From the NCBI GenBank assembly GCA_028564705.1, contig JAPXFQ010002924.1:1-64000 (forward strand): a stretch of DNA of 64,000 bases, in the 5' to 3' direction. Position numbers and translations under genes: made by a program. The DNA comes from Apricaphanius iberus (taxonomy: Eukaryota > Chordata > Actinopteri > Cyprinodontiformes > Aphaniidae). The notes beneath the pieces were generated by a model. The model was given only the letters and a program-made list of their open reading frames with translations, had not been told where the DNA came from and made no database searches. This document shows positions 36,891-48,225 of this stretch, piece after piece (position 1 is the first letter of the stretch; the number at the start of each line of letters is the position of its first letter).

Positions 36891-37897
36891 TTATGCTGCA
36901 TTTTTGGGCCTGGATATCTTTGCTTAGCTGTTATTGGTTTAACATGTACAGAAAATTAAACACTTACTGAACTCCTTTCCTAACAGGAAAAAATTACATT
37001 GAACTTTGACTCACCGTCACACATCATATTCATGCACTGACACCTTTCAATGTTTTATTAAAATGGAAAAGGCAAAGTTTTTATTGCTTAAACTAAAAAC
37101 CCTGCAGCTTTATTGAACAACTCCTCTCCGAAGCATGACCTCCCACTGGGCCACAAGGCTGAAAAGATTTTTTTTTTAACCTTACCACATCTATACACAC
37201 TTATTCCTTCTGATCTGATCATTTCATATTAAGCCAGTGCTACTTTTGTGTCCCACTTTTAAAGTCAGTAATAAAGCTATTCCTGTTTAGCTTTAAAATG
37301 AAGAGGCACAACAGTGGCCTGAAGGAATGCAAGGACTGTAATAGTTTTGTATTTTTTCAGTTCAGCCAACTAGTGATTTCTCATATTCTTCTCGCTCTGT
37401 GAGACTGGATTTCTTTAGGTTGAAGGATTAAATAAATCTGCCTTCAAACTGGAAGACAGTAAACTATGCGCCATTTACAGATCACAATTTCCAAATTATC
37501 CCTTTTAAAGCACAGAAACTGTAAAGCACCATACAGTTGGATTTACAACTTGGAAAGTAGTAGTTTTCTTTCACCACCTCAACCACATAATTGAACATTG
37601 TTCTTTTAATTTAAATGCAAATGTATCTGTTCTGTGAAAGCCTCGGAGTTTGTTTTTAGAGAACATTGGAGAAAAAAATGAAACGAAGACCAAGCAACAC
37701 AGGTTAAAAACAAAATCTCAAGAATATAGTTTTAATTTTTTTAATTAAAGAACTATTTTACTTTATTTTGATGTTTTAAATAAATAATATTGTCAAAGCT
37801 GTACATACAGGGAGCAAATTGAATTTCTATAGAAAATGTCAAATAAGCACAAAGTTTGCAGAGTAAAAATAAATTAACAAAAAAAATCATACCTTAG

Positions 37898-37899
<2 letters not shown>

Positions 37900-37941
<42 letters not shown>
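37900..37941. repeat. (AT)n microsatellite
   Basis: About 20 uninterrupted AT dinucleotides. Expected to be length-variable. Confidence 0.95.
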
Positions 37942-37944
<3 letters not shown>

Positions 37945-38621
37945 CACTTTCCATGAAATGTTTTTTGAAAAATGTGAATATTTTTTTGTTGTTGAAAAAA
38001 AGCAACTATTTTTTAAAATAACTTTTTTACATTTAAGAACTTTTTTTTCAATTCTTTAGCATTTTGCAAGGTATTAAGAATGAGGATGGATGGTCAAACG
38101 ATCCACATGTAGCTCTTGAGACACAGGCTTCGAAACCCTGAGCTAATCTCAGGGGCGGGCCAAAGAAAGTATTAGTCAGAGAAGCAGTCAGAGAATATCA
38201 CTGATTATTTGGCATACAATCATATAATTTCCTTTTATTTCACAATTCTACCTTTTGTTATCATTGACATAAAATTTTGATTAAATACTGTGTGGCTGAA
38301 ACATGACCAAATTTTAGACTTTTTATAAACATTTAATATACCTTTAATAAACATATTGCAACATTTTTTGAAAACAGAAAATGCAGATAAATACTGAACT
38401 TGGTGCTATACAGTATGAATATTCAACTCATATCCTGTAGTTAATGTTGGACCACGAAGTAAAACGGCTCGTTTCTCTATAATCCCACCTCCTGCACCCC
38501 ACCACCACCACCACAAGCCGCAGGGGCTCAGACTGAGAAAAACAGCGCTGAGTTTAATCTCAAACAGTATTCTGACAGTGAATTTGAAAAGCACCAAATA
38601 CCACAATGAAAGTCTGTTATA

Positions 38622-39388
38622 TTAAGGGCTCAGACGTTTGGTTTATTTGTTTATTTTTGTAAAAACAATGAGTCAATAAAGCTAATTTCAGTTGCTACAT
38701 CTCCAGGCTTTAGACAGAGCCCAAACTAACATAGCTGCATCAAGCAAATCTTTCCAGCCGAATATATAAAAAAGCTGTGGGTGTTGTTTGGCCCCGTTTG
38801 CTGTATATTCTGAGATGCTACGGATCAATTAATTAAACACACAATCCTGTTAAAAGATTGCATAAGCAGCTTGATAAATGGCTAACACACATTAGCATTT
38901 AGCCACTTACTTCTCTGTCGATCAGGCGTCTTTGTTCTTTGATCCTGCTGCTGTTCTTTAGGAATGTAGAATAAAATCCTCTAATCCATGCAGCCAAATT
39001 GACGTTTTCACAGTGAAAGTAAAAAATCAGACAAAAAAGTGTTTTAAACTGCCAAAAACCGAAGGAGCTTTGAGAAGGAGAAGGGTGTGTTTGGAACTCT
39101 AGCAGAGGTAAGCTGCTCTGCCTGCAGGGGCGGTGCAGACACCTCCAGCACTCCCTTGTTTTCACTTAGTGACATCACATGTTGCAGAGTTGAACTCTCA
39201 GTCGTTTTCCATGGGAGCGAGGGGCAGTGGTTCAGAGAGCAGGAGGATTACTCAAACATGCATGAATTATGCCAAACTCTGGTGGGTGGTGGGGGGGGGG
39301 GGTGGGGGGGGGGGGTTATGAGAAAATAAGCATTACCAGATTATTGAAAACTCCAAAAACTTGATTTTGCGTGATATAGGCCCTTTAA
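38622..39388. mobile_element. Candidate TTAA-flanked non-autonomous element
   Basis: TTAAGGGCT at 38622 and GGCCCTTTAA ending at 39388 form short imperfect inverted ends with TTAA at both outer edges, as produced by piggyBac- or Kolobok-type insertion. The right end 'tgatataggccctttaa' resembles a recalled teleost repeat terminus. No transposase is present. The interior contains the G-rich tract 39281-39315. Left-end similarity is limited, so the left boundary is uncertain. Confidence 0.4.
39281..39315 (+). repeat. Interrupted poly-G tract
   Basis: G-runs of 12 and 12 separated by single T residues after GGTGGGTGGT. Strong G-quadruplex potential. Confidence 0.9.
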
Positions 39389-41254
39389 CACAAGGACTAA
39401 CCACCTACATTTTGAAACAAAGAGCTAAGAAGTCTGAAAATCTCTCTATATTCAAAAAAAACACTTCAATTTCTTTGCCAACAAAAACTTTGCTTCTCTC
39501 AAGAGTGTGCGACTTTTCTTGAAATCAGATGGTCATTTTCTTTTGTATATGCCTGTTCCTAATGATGTCCCTGAGCAATAGCTCCTACAAAGCATTTGAG
39601 ATCTTCTTTTTTAAGTTTTATAAAGGTTTTATTACATTTCAGATTTATTATTTTCAAATCTGATATAAAATATTTCAATAAAAACCTTATAACATTGTAA
39701 TTATTTCCTAATTTGGATTTATTTATTTATATTTATTTCCAAAATCAACTCTTTACTTTCAAATCAAACTTCTGGGCGTAAAAAAAGAACCCCATTAAGC
39801 TCCAAAATGAATGCACCTTTAAAGCTAGATACACCTATAATAGCGGAACAATTGCTGTAAGATATTATTTAAGCATTTTTAATAGAAAAATACCTCACCT
39901 CAGTACAAATTTAAAATGTGAATATCAAGCCCTTCTGAAGTGCTAGCATTTCACTTTTTTTTTTTCAAACTTCTCCTGAATAATTGGGTTCTTCCTGTAT
40001 TTTCCCCTCGAGAGAAACAGAAATTGCATGAAATGAAGAGCAACATCTTTGGAAACACCTTGAAATGAAGAAAAGTGGAACTGACAACACATCCCTGTAG
40101 CGTGTGTGGCCATCGTGCCAGCAAAGGAGTCCTTGAACAGGGGCATTTTTTTAAATGCCTTGTGTCTTATATCCTGCCCGTGTTTGTGTGTTCAAGGTGC
40201 CTGCCAACTGAACGAATTTGGTGGGAGGGATTAGCATTACATGGATCTCTTCAAGTGTATCCGAAGCTTTGGAAAATAAATATTCAACTTCACACAGATT
40301 CGAGTAGAGTAGGCTACGCAACACATCCAGAGCCTTTGCTGAGACTTTTCATGTCCTTGCATCATCATACTTTTAATTGAGCTTCCTCTTCCTGTCCCAT
40401 TTTCTCCTCTCAATCCAACACTGGTGAAAATGGGTACTGATTACATCAATACATTTCTTAGAAAATATATTTTTAAATGATCCTATTGATGTAAAATTCC
40501 CATCAGCTGTGGTTAACAACGCTAGTAATCCAGAAACACAAAGAAATCATTACAAATCAGTCCAGCAGTTACATCTAATAAGCGGGAAGGTATTGAACTT
40601 GCGTTCTTAAATAAAAGAAGAAATAAAAGCTCATCAGACACACACATGTCTGAAGTATTTCATTGACTTGTCTTAATGTTAAAGAATAAAGTTTAACTAA
40701 GCATCAACATGCTTTTTTTTAACCAGTGGAGTCTTGCGCAGTGATCGTACAGACGCTATTACGGTTAAAAGCATGACTCGCCTTTCATGGTGAAACTGTA
40801 CCTGCCATTCAATGTTTTTCTGAAGCATTCAGTGATACCTCATTGGCTCTTGAATAACTCCTCTCATCATCGGAAGGAATACCAAGTCATGGTGGAGTTG
40901 GGCTGACATTTTATTCTGTTCACCTTCTGAATATGCTCTCTAAAAGTTTCAGAAATTCAGAAATACTGTATTTTTGCCACCAATGTCCTCAGAACATTTT
41001 GTAACAGTAAGATTAAAGTCTTGAATCCTACTTTAATCTATCATGAGATACTTCTTGTACTACACCTTGCTAATAAGAAATGTTTTTGTAGATAATTAAT
41101 TAGGACTAAACCTGCAAACACAATCTAAGTATTCACAGATTTCCGAAGTTTTCATGTATTTACCAACTTTTCTTCTTCATGTATTTAATACCTATTCACC
41201 TGTTATTTGACTCTATTATACATCATTTAATGTTAGATTTTTTCATTACATGCT
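39389..41254. other. Non-coding DNA, no gene seen
   Basis: AT-rich sequence. The 101-codon frame at 40075-40380 shows no recognisable domain or splice context. Confidence 0.45.
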
Positions 41255-41345
41255 GTGAAAAAATAATTTGTCCTCTTGCAGATTTTGTCTTCTAAAAAAG
41301 GACAAAGTTAACCTGGGTCAATACAAAATATACCCTCTTTAAAAT
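41255..41345 (+). mobile_element. Possible Tc1-like terminal fragment
   Basis: 'gctgtgaaaaaataatttgt' followed by 'cctcttgcagattttgtctt' resembles the recalled Tc1-family terminus 'gtgaaaaagtatttgccccc'. No partner TIR or transposase was found. Confidence 0.35.
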
Positions 41346-41570
41346 ATTATTTAAAGAGAAAAACCTATGATAAAAAAGATAAAAAAAATACATTTCAAAT
41401 TCACATAGTTTAAGCATACTTTTTGGATAGCTAAATTTAATTTTATTAACCACAAGCAGACTGATTACTTCCCGACCTATAAAATCAAAAAATATCTTAA
41501 ATAGAACCTGTCTTGCAATATAAAGTTTGTTAAAAGATCTAAATGAAAAAAGAATCAACAGATAAAACCC

Positions 41571-41955
41571 TAATGGTGCGTTCACACCTCCCCAAATGTC
41601 AGCAGCAGCAAGATTGCATTTTAAGTCTACGGTTGAGGCCGTCAGAGTTGGCTCCGTCAACTTTTGAAGCTTTTCCTGTGTTTGAAGCTTCAAAGCAGCA
41701 AATGTTTGACGGTCCTAACACTCTTGACGCAGCACGGCAACCAATCAGAGTGTCTAACTGTAGTGACGTTGCCTGACATCAACGTTCCCTAACCGACCAC
41801 GATCCGCTAGTGTTTAAAACATCCGGTAGAGAAAGGCCTGCCTATGAGCCTTGCAAGCTTCAGCTTCAAAATGTATCTGCTGTGTATATGCGTCGAACTA
41901 GTCGTTTTGACTGTTGCTTGATGCAGACAAAGTGTATGGTGTAAACGCACCATAA
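41571..41955. mobile_element. PIF/Harbinger-type MITE, 379 bp, TAA duplication
   Basis: The body 41574-41952 starts TGGTGCGTTCACACC and ends with GGTGTAAACGCACCA, 15-bp TIRs with a single mismatch. TAA sits immediately outside both ends (41571-41573 and 41953-41955), the 3-bp TWA duplication characteristic of PIF/Harbinger. There is no transposase, so it would have moved in trans. It contains nested direct/inverted GAAGCTT motifs (41665-41695, 41858-41870). Confidence 0.85.
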
Positions 41956-42374
41956 CTGTGTCCACACCACGCGCGATAAAGCGACCAAAAAAGCGCGACA
42001 CGCGCCTAGCTGTTCGCGTGCACATTCTCACTTTGAAGCTTGTACAAAGGGACCGCTGCACTGGGGGTTTGGTGAGCTACTGATATAGTCTAGCAACGCT
42101 GGAGGGATCCATAAACACCAGCGAGCACCCTCTCATAACCACCTGCTTCTCGCCGCCGGTAAAACGTGACCTGCTCGCCCAGTTTGTGCCGTGAAGGTCC
42201 GAGTTTCGCCTGCTGACACACCAACTACATTGCCATCTGTCTGCGGTTCATAAAAGTTTATAATATTTGAGCAGTGGGGGACGTGGTGCAGGAGCTACTA
42301 CCAGGAAACCTACCAGGTGAGGAGGCTGTTTCAAGGCTCACTTCTAGGCAAAGAGGTGCTTTTACAGCAACAAC
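41956..42374. other. GC-rich segment of unknown nature
   Basis: Directly next to the Harbinger MITE is a CpG-rich block starting 'gtccacaccacgcgcga' and 'gcgcgacacgcgcc', suggesting a second miniature element of another family. A plus-strand frame 42278-42384 reads SYYQETYQVRRLFQG, then SLLGKEVLLQQQRLF-stop, with a possible donor CAG|GTGAGG at 42317. No family is recognised. Confidence 0.3.
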
Positions 42375-42390
42375 GGCTCTTTTAAGAGCC
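42375..42390 (+). promoter_or_regulatory. Orphan histone-type 3' stem-loop
   Basis: GGCTCTTTTAAGAGCC is a perfect 6-bp stem with a TTTA tetraloop, identical in form to the 3' stem-loop of replication-dependent histone mRNAs bound by SLBP, and is followed by ACACA. No histone coding sequence precedes it, and the downstream purine-rich element for U7 snRNA is not convincing. It could be a remnant of a dispersed histone pseudogene, part of a mobile element, or chance. Confidence 0.35.
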
Positions 42391-42410
42391 ACACACAGAA
42401 CTCTTAAGAG

Positions 42411-45400
42411 CATTACTGTCTAAATAGTTTAACCTATTTATATATTTATTTTTTTCCTGTCTCTGTATTGAAAACTGCTTGTGTCATGTAGCTCGGGTTG
42501 ATTAGCCACGGTGTTTATCAGTATTTTCTCCATGTCCTGCTGAGGCTGGAAAGTAAAAGTACATTCATGTAAACTCATTAGCATTTCATCCATGCCTATG
42601 TTTTCTCCCTGATATGGCAAAAAGAATCAATAGACATAAAGCCAGTTGAAAAGAGAAGCATGGAGAAATCAATCTTAGCTTGCAGTGAATATGAGAAATT
42701 GACTCGCATGTGCTCTCATAAAGTCAGCTCCTACACAAAGAGTGTGAAGGAAACTGTCTACGAGGGAGGCCCAGAGAACATGGCAGGGCTCCACCTGAAC
42801 TGCTGATCAGTGAAGGGGAGGTTTAGCTGCCGCAGCTGGAGAGACGTTACGCTGATCAATATTTCATGTCCTACATAAAGCTGTTGCACAGGTCATACTT
42901 AACCATCTATAGGTTTATCTCCTTTTCTTAGTGAAATATTTCTCTGCACAGTTAGAAAAAGGTTACGAAAGAGTGAATGCAAGAAATCAAGGGCATTCCT
43001 CACGAGGACACTTCTGCAGCTTAACCCGTTTTAAACAGATCGCTCTCTTTCTCTTGCAGTTTCTCTGATACTCTGCAAAGCATTAGTCATCTGTGTTGTC
43101 ATGTCGATGACATTCTCATCAAGCAAGTGCGGCTGCACCAAACAAAAGAGAAGAAAAAAAACTGTTTCATAAGATTTATTCATATGAAAATAATATAACA
43201 ATAATAAGAACATAACGTACATTTTGAACTGCATTAATAAGGACTCTGTTCGCGTGATGTCACCCTGAATTAGGATTCGTATGCTCTCTTCACACAGAAT
43301 CACATAATTTGTTAAACTATACATAGATACAGTATAGATATATATTTTTTTAGAGCAAATGCAGTCATTTTGCATGACTTCTGCTTTCTGTACTTAAAGA
43401 ATTTCAGCAACACTTGTGAAAATTTTGGTAATTTCTGTTGTTAGCCTTTGAAAAAATGAACTGTAAAAAGAAAAGAACAAAACAAATAAACAAAGTAATG
43501 AGAGAAAAAAGTCCAGCCCGCTTAATTTGACCAAGTAATAAAAGGACTGGCTCACTTCTTGTTATATCAACCACATCACAACACAATTCAACATCCCATC
43601 TCACACTGTAATATCCCTCTAAAGGTGCAATAAGTGATTATTTTTATCCAGTAGTATAAACAAACTGTGACAAACTATTCTAACCTACCGGTACTTCTTT
43701 CCCACTGTACTCTTTCAATCATCATAAAATATGCATTAATAGCCCCAGAAGAAAATGAGTATGCAGTTGTGTTATAATATACGTATGAAAGAATAAACTA
43801 GGTAAATTGCCTCAATATCATTTATCTTAATAGTCCTCAGCCTGACAAAGTCTCTCCTATGTTTTCTGTGCCAGAGATATGTTGAAGCAGTTTCAATATC
43901 TGGCGTCTTATAAAGATCTAAATATGACTCAAATTTAATCAGATGCTTAAAATGATTTCATCCTGGGTTCTGTGGAAATGGTATTAGCAGTCAGTATCAT
44001 GCTTGCAGTAGATAGCTACCTGAGTAATTCTTGTTTGGATTAAAAGAAATAAGTTCACTCCATATACTCTAACTGTATGATACCCTTACGTAAAAATACC
44101 CTGGTTTCATCGTATTTACATAGAATGTAGTAGGTAAAAATATCTAACATAATTCCCTACATGTAAAAACACAGAATATTCTAGCTGCTGCAAAAAACAA
44201 AACATAAAATACATTGATTATTTCAGCGATGGTGACCTGTCCAGGGTATACCCACCTCTCTCCCAATGACTGTTGGAGATAGCCCAAACAGCCCCCCCCC
44301 CCTCCACACACACACAATCCTGCAAGGACTTGAAGTATGAAGTGCAGTAGTGCTTGAGTTGTTGCCCTGTGCTTTTGACAAAGTCAGGAAATGCAGATGC
44401 TATCGGGTTTGTGACAAAAACATTGAAGAAGCCTCCACTGGTTTTACATTTTAGGGACTCAGTAGAAAAGGTGAAAGAGTGACAGATAAATTATTGACAT
44501 TTTGCAAATACTATGAAAATATGAATATGACCGTTAATAATGATGCAAACATCGTCATCTGCTTCTTGTTGATGGTTAAATAAAGTATAATGTGTTTTTT
44601 AAGGAGTCTACTCCATTTCTAGTTCTGAATCTGAAATGTTTTCATTTTAGATTATATTTCATAATACTGCATAAATGTTTAAGATATTCTATTATATTTC
44701 ATTGTATTGTACTGTAGCTCAAAATCCAGAATGCATTGACTGATTGAACAGGATAATTTAAAATTTGAAGCTTAGAAAACTAACTCTGCTTCTGCAAACA
44801 CAAAAAAAACGATATTTTAAAATTATTTTATCTGGATAATATTCCCTTGTATTTAAATGGGTATAAAACAATAATATATCAACCATTAGAACTTTGACTG
44901 AAATATTTTGTCCTGATTGCATATTTTCTGAAAAAATTGCGGTTTGTCAAAAATTCCCTTTATATTAGAAAAAAATGTTTTCCCCAAAATCAAGTTAAAA
45001 TCTCTTCTTGTATTGTCCTCAGGAACCTAATATCATATTGTTTTGTTAAGTGAGCTGTATGCATTATTCAGACCTGTAGGTAAATGTAGCACACTGACTG
45101 CTCAAACTCTCTCCACAGAACCCTACTTTTAAGAATCTGACCTATGCCTCTACCTGTTTGATCAAACAAAGGCGGTCAGAGGAATATAGAAATGTGTGGT
45201 AATTAATTAAAGAAGTGGTCCTTAGTGGCAGGTACAGAGTGTAGGAATGTGCTTTTGTGTAATTCTTGATTGTCAAATACCGACCTGCCTGCTGCCTGTG
45301 GTGGTGTTGGTAAAGTACAGAGGAACTGTGGCCTCCGAAAGATTTTTTTTCTAATGCGACAGCAGGCCGTGTCTCGCCAGCTCTGAGGTGAGTCTGTAAC

Positions 45401-45669
45401 GGGATAAAAGGCTAATGTGCTTGAGGCCCTTGAGAGGTAGCTGGCCTTGCAGTAGTTATGCTGAAGTGTCACAATTAGTAATATGTTTGTGGGTGGAGTC
45501 GCTGACCAGTGAGAAGGAGAGGATGTGCTTATCTGCCACTTGGAGGCTGAATTAGACTGAACACTGACAATTGGAGAACGCTACGAATTACCTCACTGTT
45601 CATTGTCTTCACAGAACAAACTGTATTTGTTCTTACATAATGTATTGACCGTAACCTACCTATACAAGA
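42411..45669. other. Non-coding DNA downstream of C3orf70
   Basis: AT-rich, no exon seen. It includes one degraded repeat tail (44217-44312) and a C-run near 44292. If the C3orf70 3' untranslated region is long, as in mammals, part of this stretch would belong to it. Confidence 0.4.
44217..44312 (+). mobile_element. Degraded ATGG-family retroposon tail
   Basis: 'gatggtgacctgtccagggt', 'acccacctctctcccaatga' and 'ctgttggagatag' parallel the intact copy at 34540-34600, but the ATGG tail is lost and replaced by a C-run and a CA-rich patch. Older than the copies at 18.8 and 34.6 kb. Confidence 0.7.
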
Positions 45670-46051
45670 GAATCACAAAAAGACAAAAATTTATTTCTTT
45701 CGTGACTGTTTTTACGTGTTTCTAACTCAACTCAAGAACTGGAACTGTTTTTGTCCACTGTTCACGTCCTTGAGATGTCTGTGCTTAGTCCTTGATTCCA
45801 GTAAGTCTCAGAAATGAATTCCGTGCAGGGGGATTGGGGAGAAGAGTGGCTCTGTGAAATTGTGACCATATAGTACTCAGCCACCTGCAGGAGAACAAAT
45901 TCAGCCTGAAGCAACCTTGCAAAGACCCTACACAATCACTTGATTGGGGTTTTCTCCCTGTGAGTCTGTCAAAAATAAGATCCCGGAGGGCTACTCTCAG
46001 TCAGCAGAAACTGCGTCGTCGATCCTCATCACAAGGGTTTCTGCCCGTCAG
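45670..46051 (-). other. c3orf70: C3orf70 3' untranslated region, proximal part
   Basis: The sequence after the stop codon carries an AATAAA hexamer on the minus strand (plus-strand TTTATT at 45690-45695). It is followed by a U/G-rich stretch (minus-strand 'tttttgtctttttgtgattc') that would suit a cleavage site near 45670. This gives a 3' UTR of about 380 nt. Use of more distal sites is likely, since mammalian C3orf70 transcripts have a long 3' UTR. Confidence 0.4.
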
Positions 46052-46710
46052 TTAAACAGTTGTCTCGATCTTTTCAATGATCTCTATCATTGACTTGGAG
46101 GGGGAAAGAAGAGAACAGTCGTCCTGATCCCAGAGACTACCAGGGCTCGAGTTTCCATCTGTGCTCAACTCGTCCTCCTCACCATCACTTCCCTCCTCGC
46201 AGGACTCCAGGTAGTGGAGGCCCAGCGCGTTGATCCCGGAGTCCTCTGAGCTGGACGGGGAGGAGCAGTGATCCATTTTGGGGCCTTTTAGTTTCTCGAC
46301 AGTAGAGAGATGTTTCTGTTCACTGTATGCCTGTGGAACCGGCGGAGCAGGGGCCTTCTGCTTTGGGCAAACCGGACTGGGATTAGGAGGCATTTGAGGT
46401 GGAGGCGGAGTGGGTGGTTGAGGAGTGGGAGGCCGAGGCGGTTCTGGTAAAGATGACAGGGGCCGTTGCACGTAGCACATTTTCCCATTGATCCTTTTGA
46501 CGATGTAGTCATCCACAAACAGATCCGCGATGACACAGTACTTGGGAGACTCCAGGTGAGGCGGAGACTGGAAGCTCGGCGCTAGCTTCAGGAAGCGCTC
46601 AGCCAGGGATACAGAGAGGTCCATGGTGTTGCTGCACTCCGATCCGAGGGGCGGTACAGCTGTGCTGGGCAGCTGGCATACATTGGTCATGGGCTGGTAC
46701 ACATACTTAC
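46052..46710 (-). CDS. c3orf70: C3orf70 homologue (UPF0524 family), last coding exon
   Basis: The frame from the splice acceptor runs 218 residues to the stop. It opens KYVYQPMTNVCQLPSTAVP, contains SPKYCVIADLFVDDYIVK and RINGKMCYVQRP, then KMDHCSSPSSSEDSGINALG, and ends MIEIIEKIETTV. These are the conserved blocks and C-terminus of vertebrate C3orf70. The first two bases (GT) complete a codon begun in exon 1, probably TGT for the Cys that precedes KYVYQP in the family. Residues about 86-125 form a proline-rich insert (PPRPPTPQPPTPPPPQ with several PxxP motifs) that I recall as short or absent in mammals. An acidic, serine-rich tail follows. The molecular function is unknown; recalled zebrafish loss-of-function work links it to neural development. 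The Cys/His-rich N-terminus (exon 1) is not in the window. The open frame continues 20 codons upstream to an ATG, but that part is intron. Which teleost paralogue (a or b) this is cannot be decided. Confidence 0.93.
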
Positions 46711-46733
46711 CTAAAAAGAGAGAGAAAGACAGG
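46711..46733 (-). promoter_or_regulatory. c3orf70: Splice acceptor of C3orf70 last coding exon
   Basis: The minus strand reads a pyrimidine tract 'cctgtctttctctctctttt' then TAG, with the exon beginning GTAAGTATG. The tract is almost pure pyrimidine. The exon's first bases happen to match a 5' splice-site consensus. Confidence 0.9.
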
Positions 46734-48009
46734 AAAATATTGGTTAGCACGAAAAAATAGCAAATCATAATTCCTTATTACTGTAGATTCCACAGCCTGA
46801 ATTGTAAAAAAAACTAGCTTTAAAAATACTGAACAAGATAATTCAATATTTTATGCAATATCTAATAGAAATGCAACTTCTGGGGAGAAATAAATGATGA
46901 CACCCACACATATATTCTCATTTAACATAACTAGACTATACACAGGACAATCATGATAAAATCAGCCTGTTTAAGAAGGTTTACCTCCGATACCGAAACT
47001 CTGCCTATGAAGCAACCAGCCAGTCACACATTTAAGCTGCTGACTACCAACTCTACCTGAGGAGACAGTGCAATTAACTAACAATTTAATGTGACATTCT
47101 TGTAATGCTACTCCTGTAATTACAGAAAGAAAACTTTCAGTAAAAAAAAAATACAGTTCTAAATTGTCATAGGTCTGTTATTGAAATTAAAATAACAAAT
47201 AAATGGTAAAATACCATAATTATAACGATCATAAATAAGATTATTTTGGCAGCGGTATAATTAATTTCTAATTTTTTTCTTTTAAAATAAATTGAATAAC
47301 TCCTTTATGTTATGTATTTTGCTTTTTAAACATTATTAGGGTACTTAAATTGTAATATTTCTAGGATAATATTGTTAGAATCTCTCTCGAGACCGAGTCT
47401 TGTGAGTTGGTGATACAAAACTATAATATCCTACAGTGGGAGGTGAACTTTTTAGGTAAAATTCCTAAGTGAAGTTAATATGAATATCTAAAATGTTAAC
47501 ACACCATTAGCTGTTTCTTTTGTGTCAGAGTGACACAAGAACATTCAGACATTTAATTTATTGATGAGTGTTATTTTAGAAAAACAACATTAAAGTGAGT
47601 CATTTCCTAGCTTTGAGATTATCCGATTGACTGACTTAACAATAGCAACTACATTCACTTTTCAAGAAACCTTAACAGTGAATTTTTATTTTTATTTTTC
47701 ATTGAGGAAAAAATTAATAGTTAACAGGAGAAATTAAACATTTATACCTTGTTTTTAATATACTCACAAACATTTTTTATACAGAAAAAATCCTCTCTGA
47801 AGTTCAGAGAAAACCCTCAGGGTTCAAGGAGAATTTCAAACCTTTCTAAAAGCTGCCTTAGGCCTAAATCTATGAGAAACCCACAACAGTAGCGATCAGT
47901 AAACAACAAAAATTTCGTGAGTAGAAGAACAGGGCATGTGGCAGCTAATGGGCCCAACATTTTCCACAGAAGCTGGTGAAAACCAATGCAGGGTTAAAGG
48001 CAGAGAGCA

Positions 48010-48225
48010 AATATGAGCAACTCTGTGGCTTCGAGGTTAGCACTGTCACATCACATCAAGAGGACCCTGAAGCAAGTAGAGCTCATGCAAGCTTCCTCTG
48101 GGAGCTCCGGTTTCTCCCAGCATCTAAAACATGCTCAGTTAATTCATCTGCCTTTGACAAAGTGCCCTTGACCGTGACAGCTCCTCAGAGCTGGAGACTG
48201 CTGCTGACAGCTGTACTGTAGCTGT
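48010..48225 (+). mobile_element. Degraded tRNA-derived SINE, plus strand
   Basis: 'ctgtggcttcgaggttagca' matches the tRNA-like A-box head of the intact SINE (GTGGCGCAGTGGTTAGCG). 'catcaagaggaccctg' follows in place of 'cagcaagaaggtcctg'. 'ctccggtttctcccagcatc' then 'aacatgctcagttaattcat' match the body. Order and spacing agree, with a shortened 3' part and no ATGG tail. Confidence 0.65.

Noticed and set aside
41292..41693. 133-codon minus-strand open frame
   Set aside because: Composed of AT-rich codons, overlaps the Harbinger MITE end and has no domain.
42375..42390. A complete histone gene
   Set aside because: No frame upstream encodes any recognisable H2A, H2B, H3 or H4 segment. Only the stem-loop is present.
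46711..46768. Start codon and 20-residue hydrophobic N-terminus (MICYFFVLTNIFL...) in frame with the C3orf70 exon
   Set aside because: It spans the splice acceptor and pyrimidine tract. The family continues with a Cys before KYVYQP from exon 1, so this apparent signal peptide is intron sequence.
48010..48225. Possible small coding exon (81-codon frame)
   Set aside because: The sequence aligns with the SINE head and body, so the frame is incidental.
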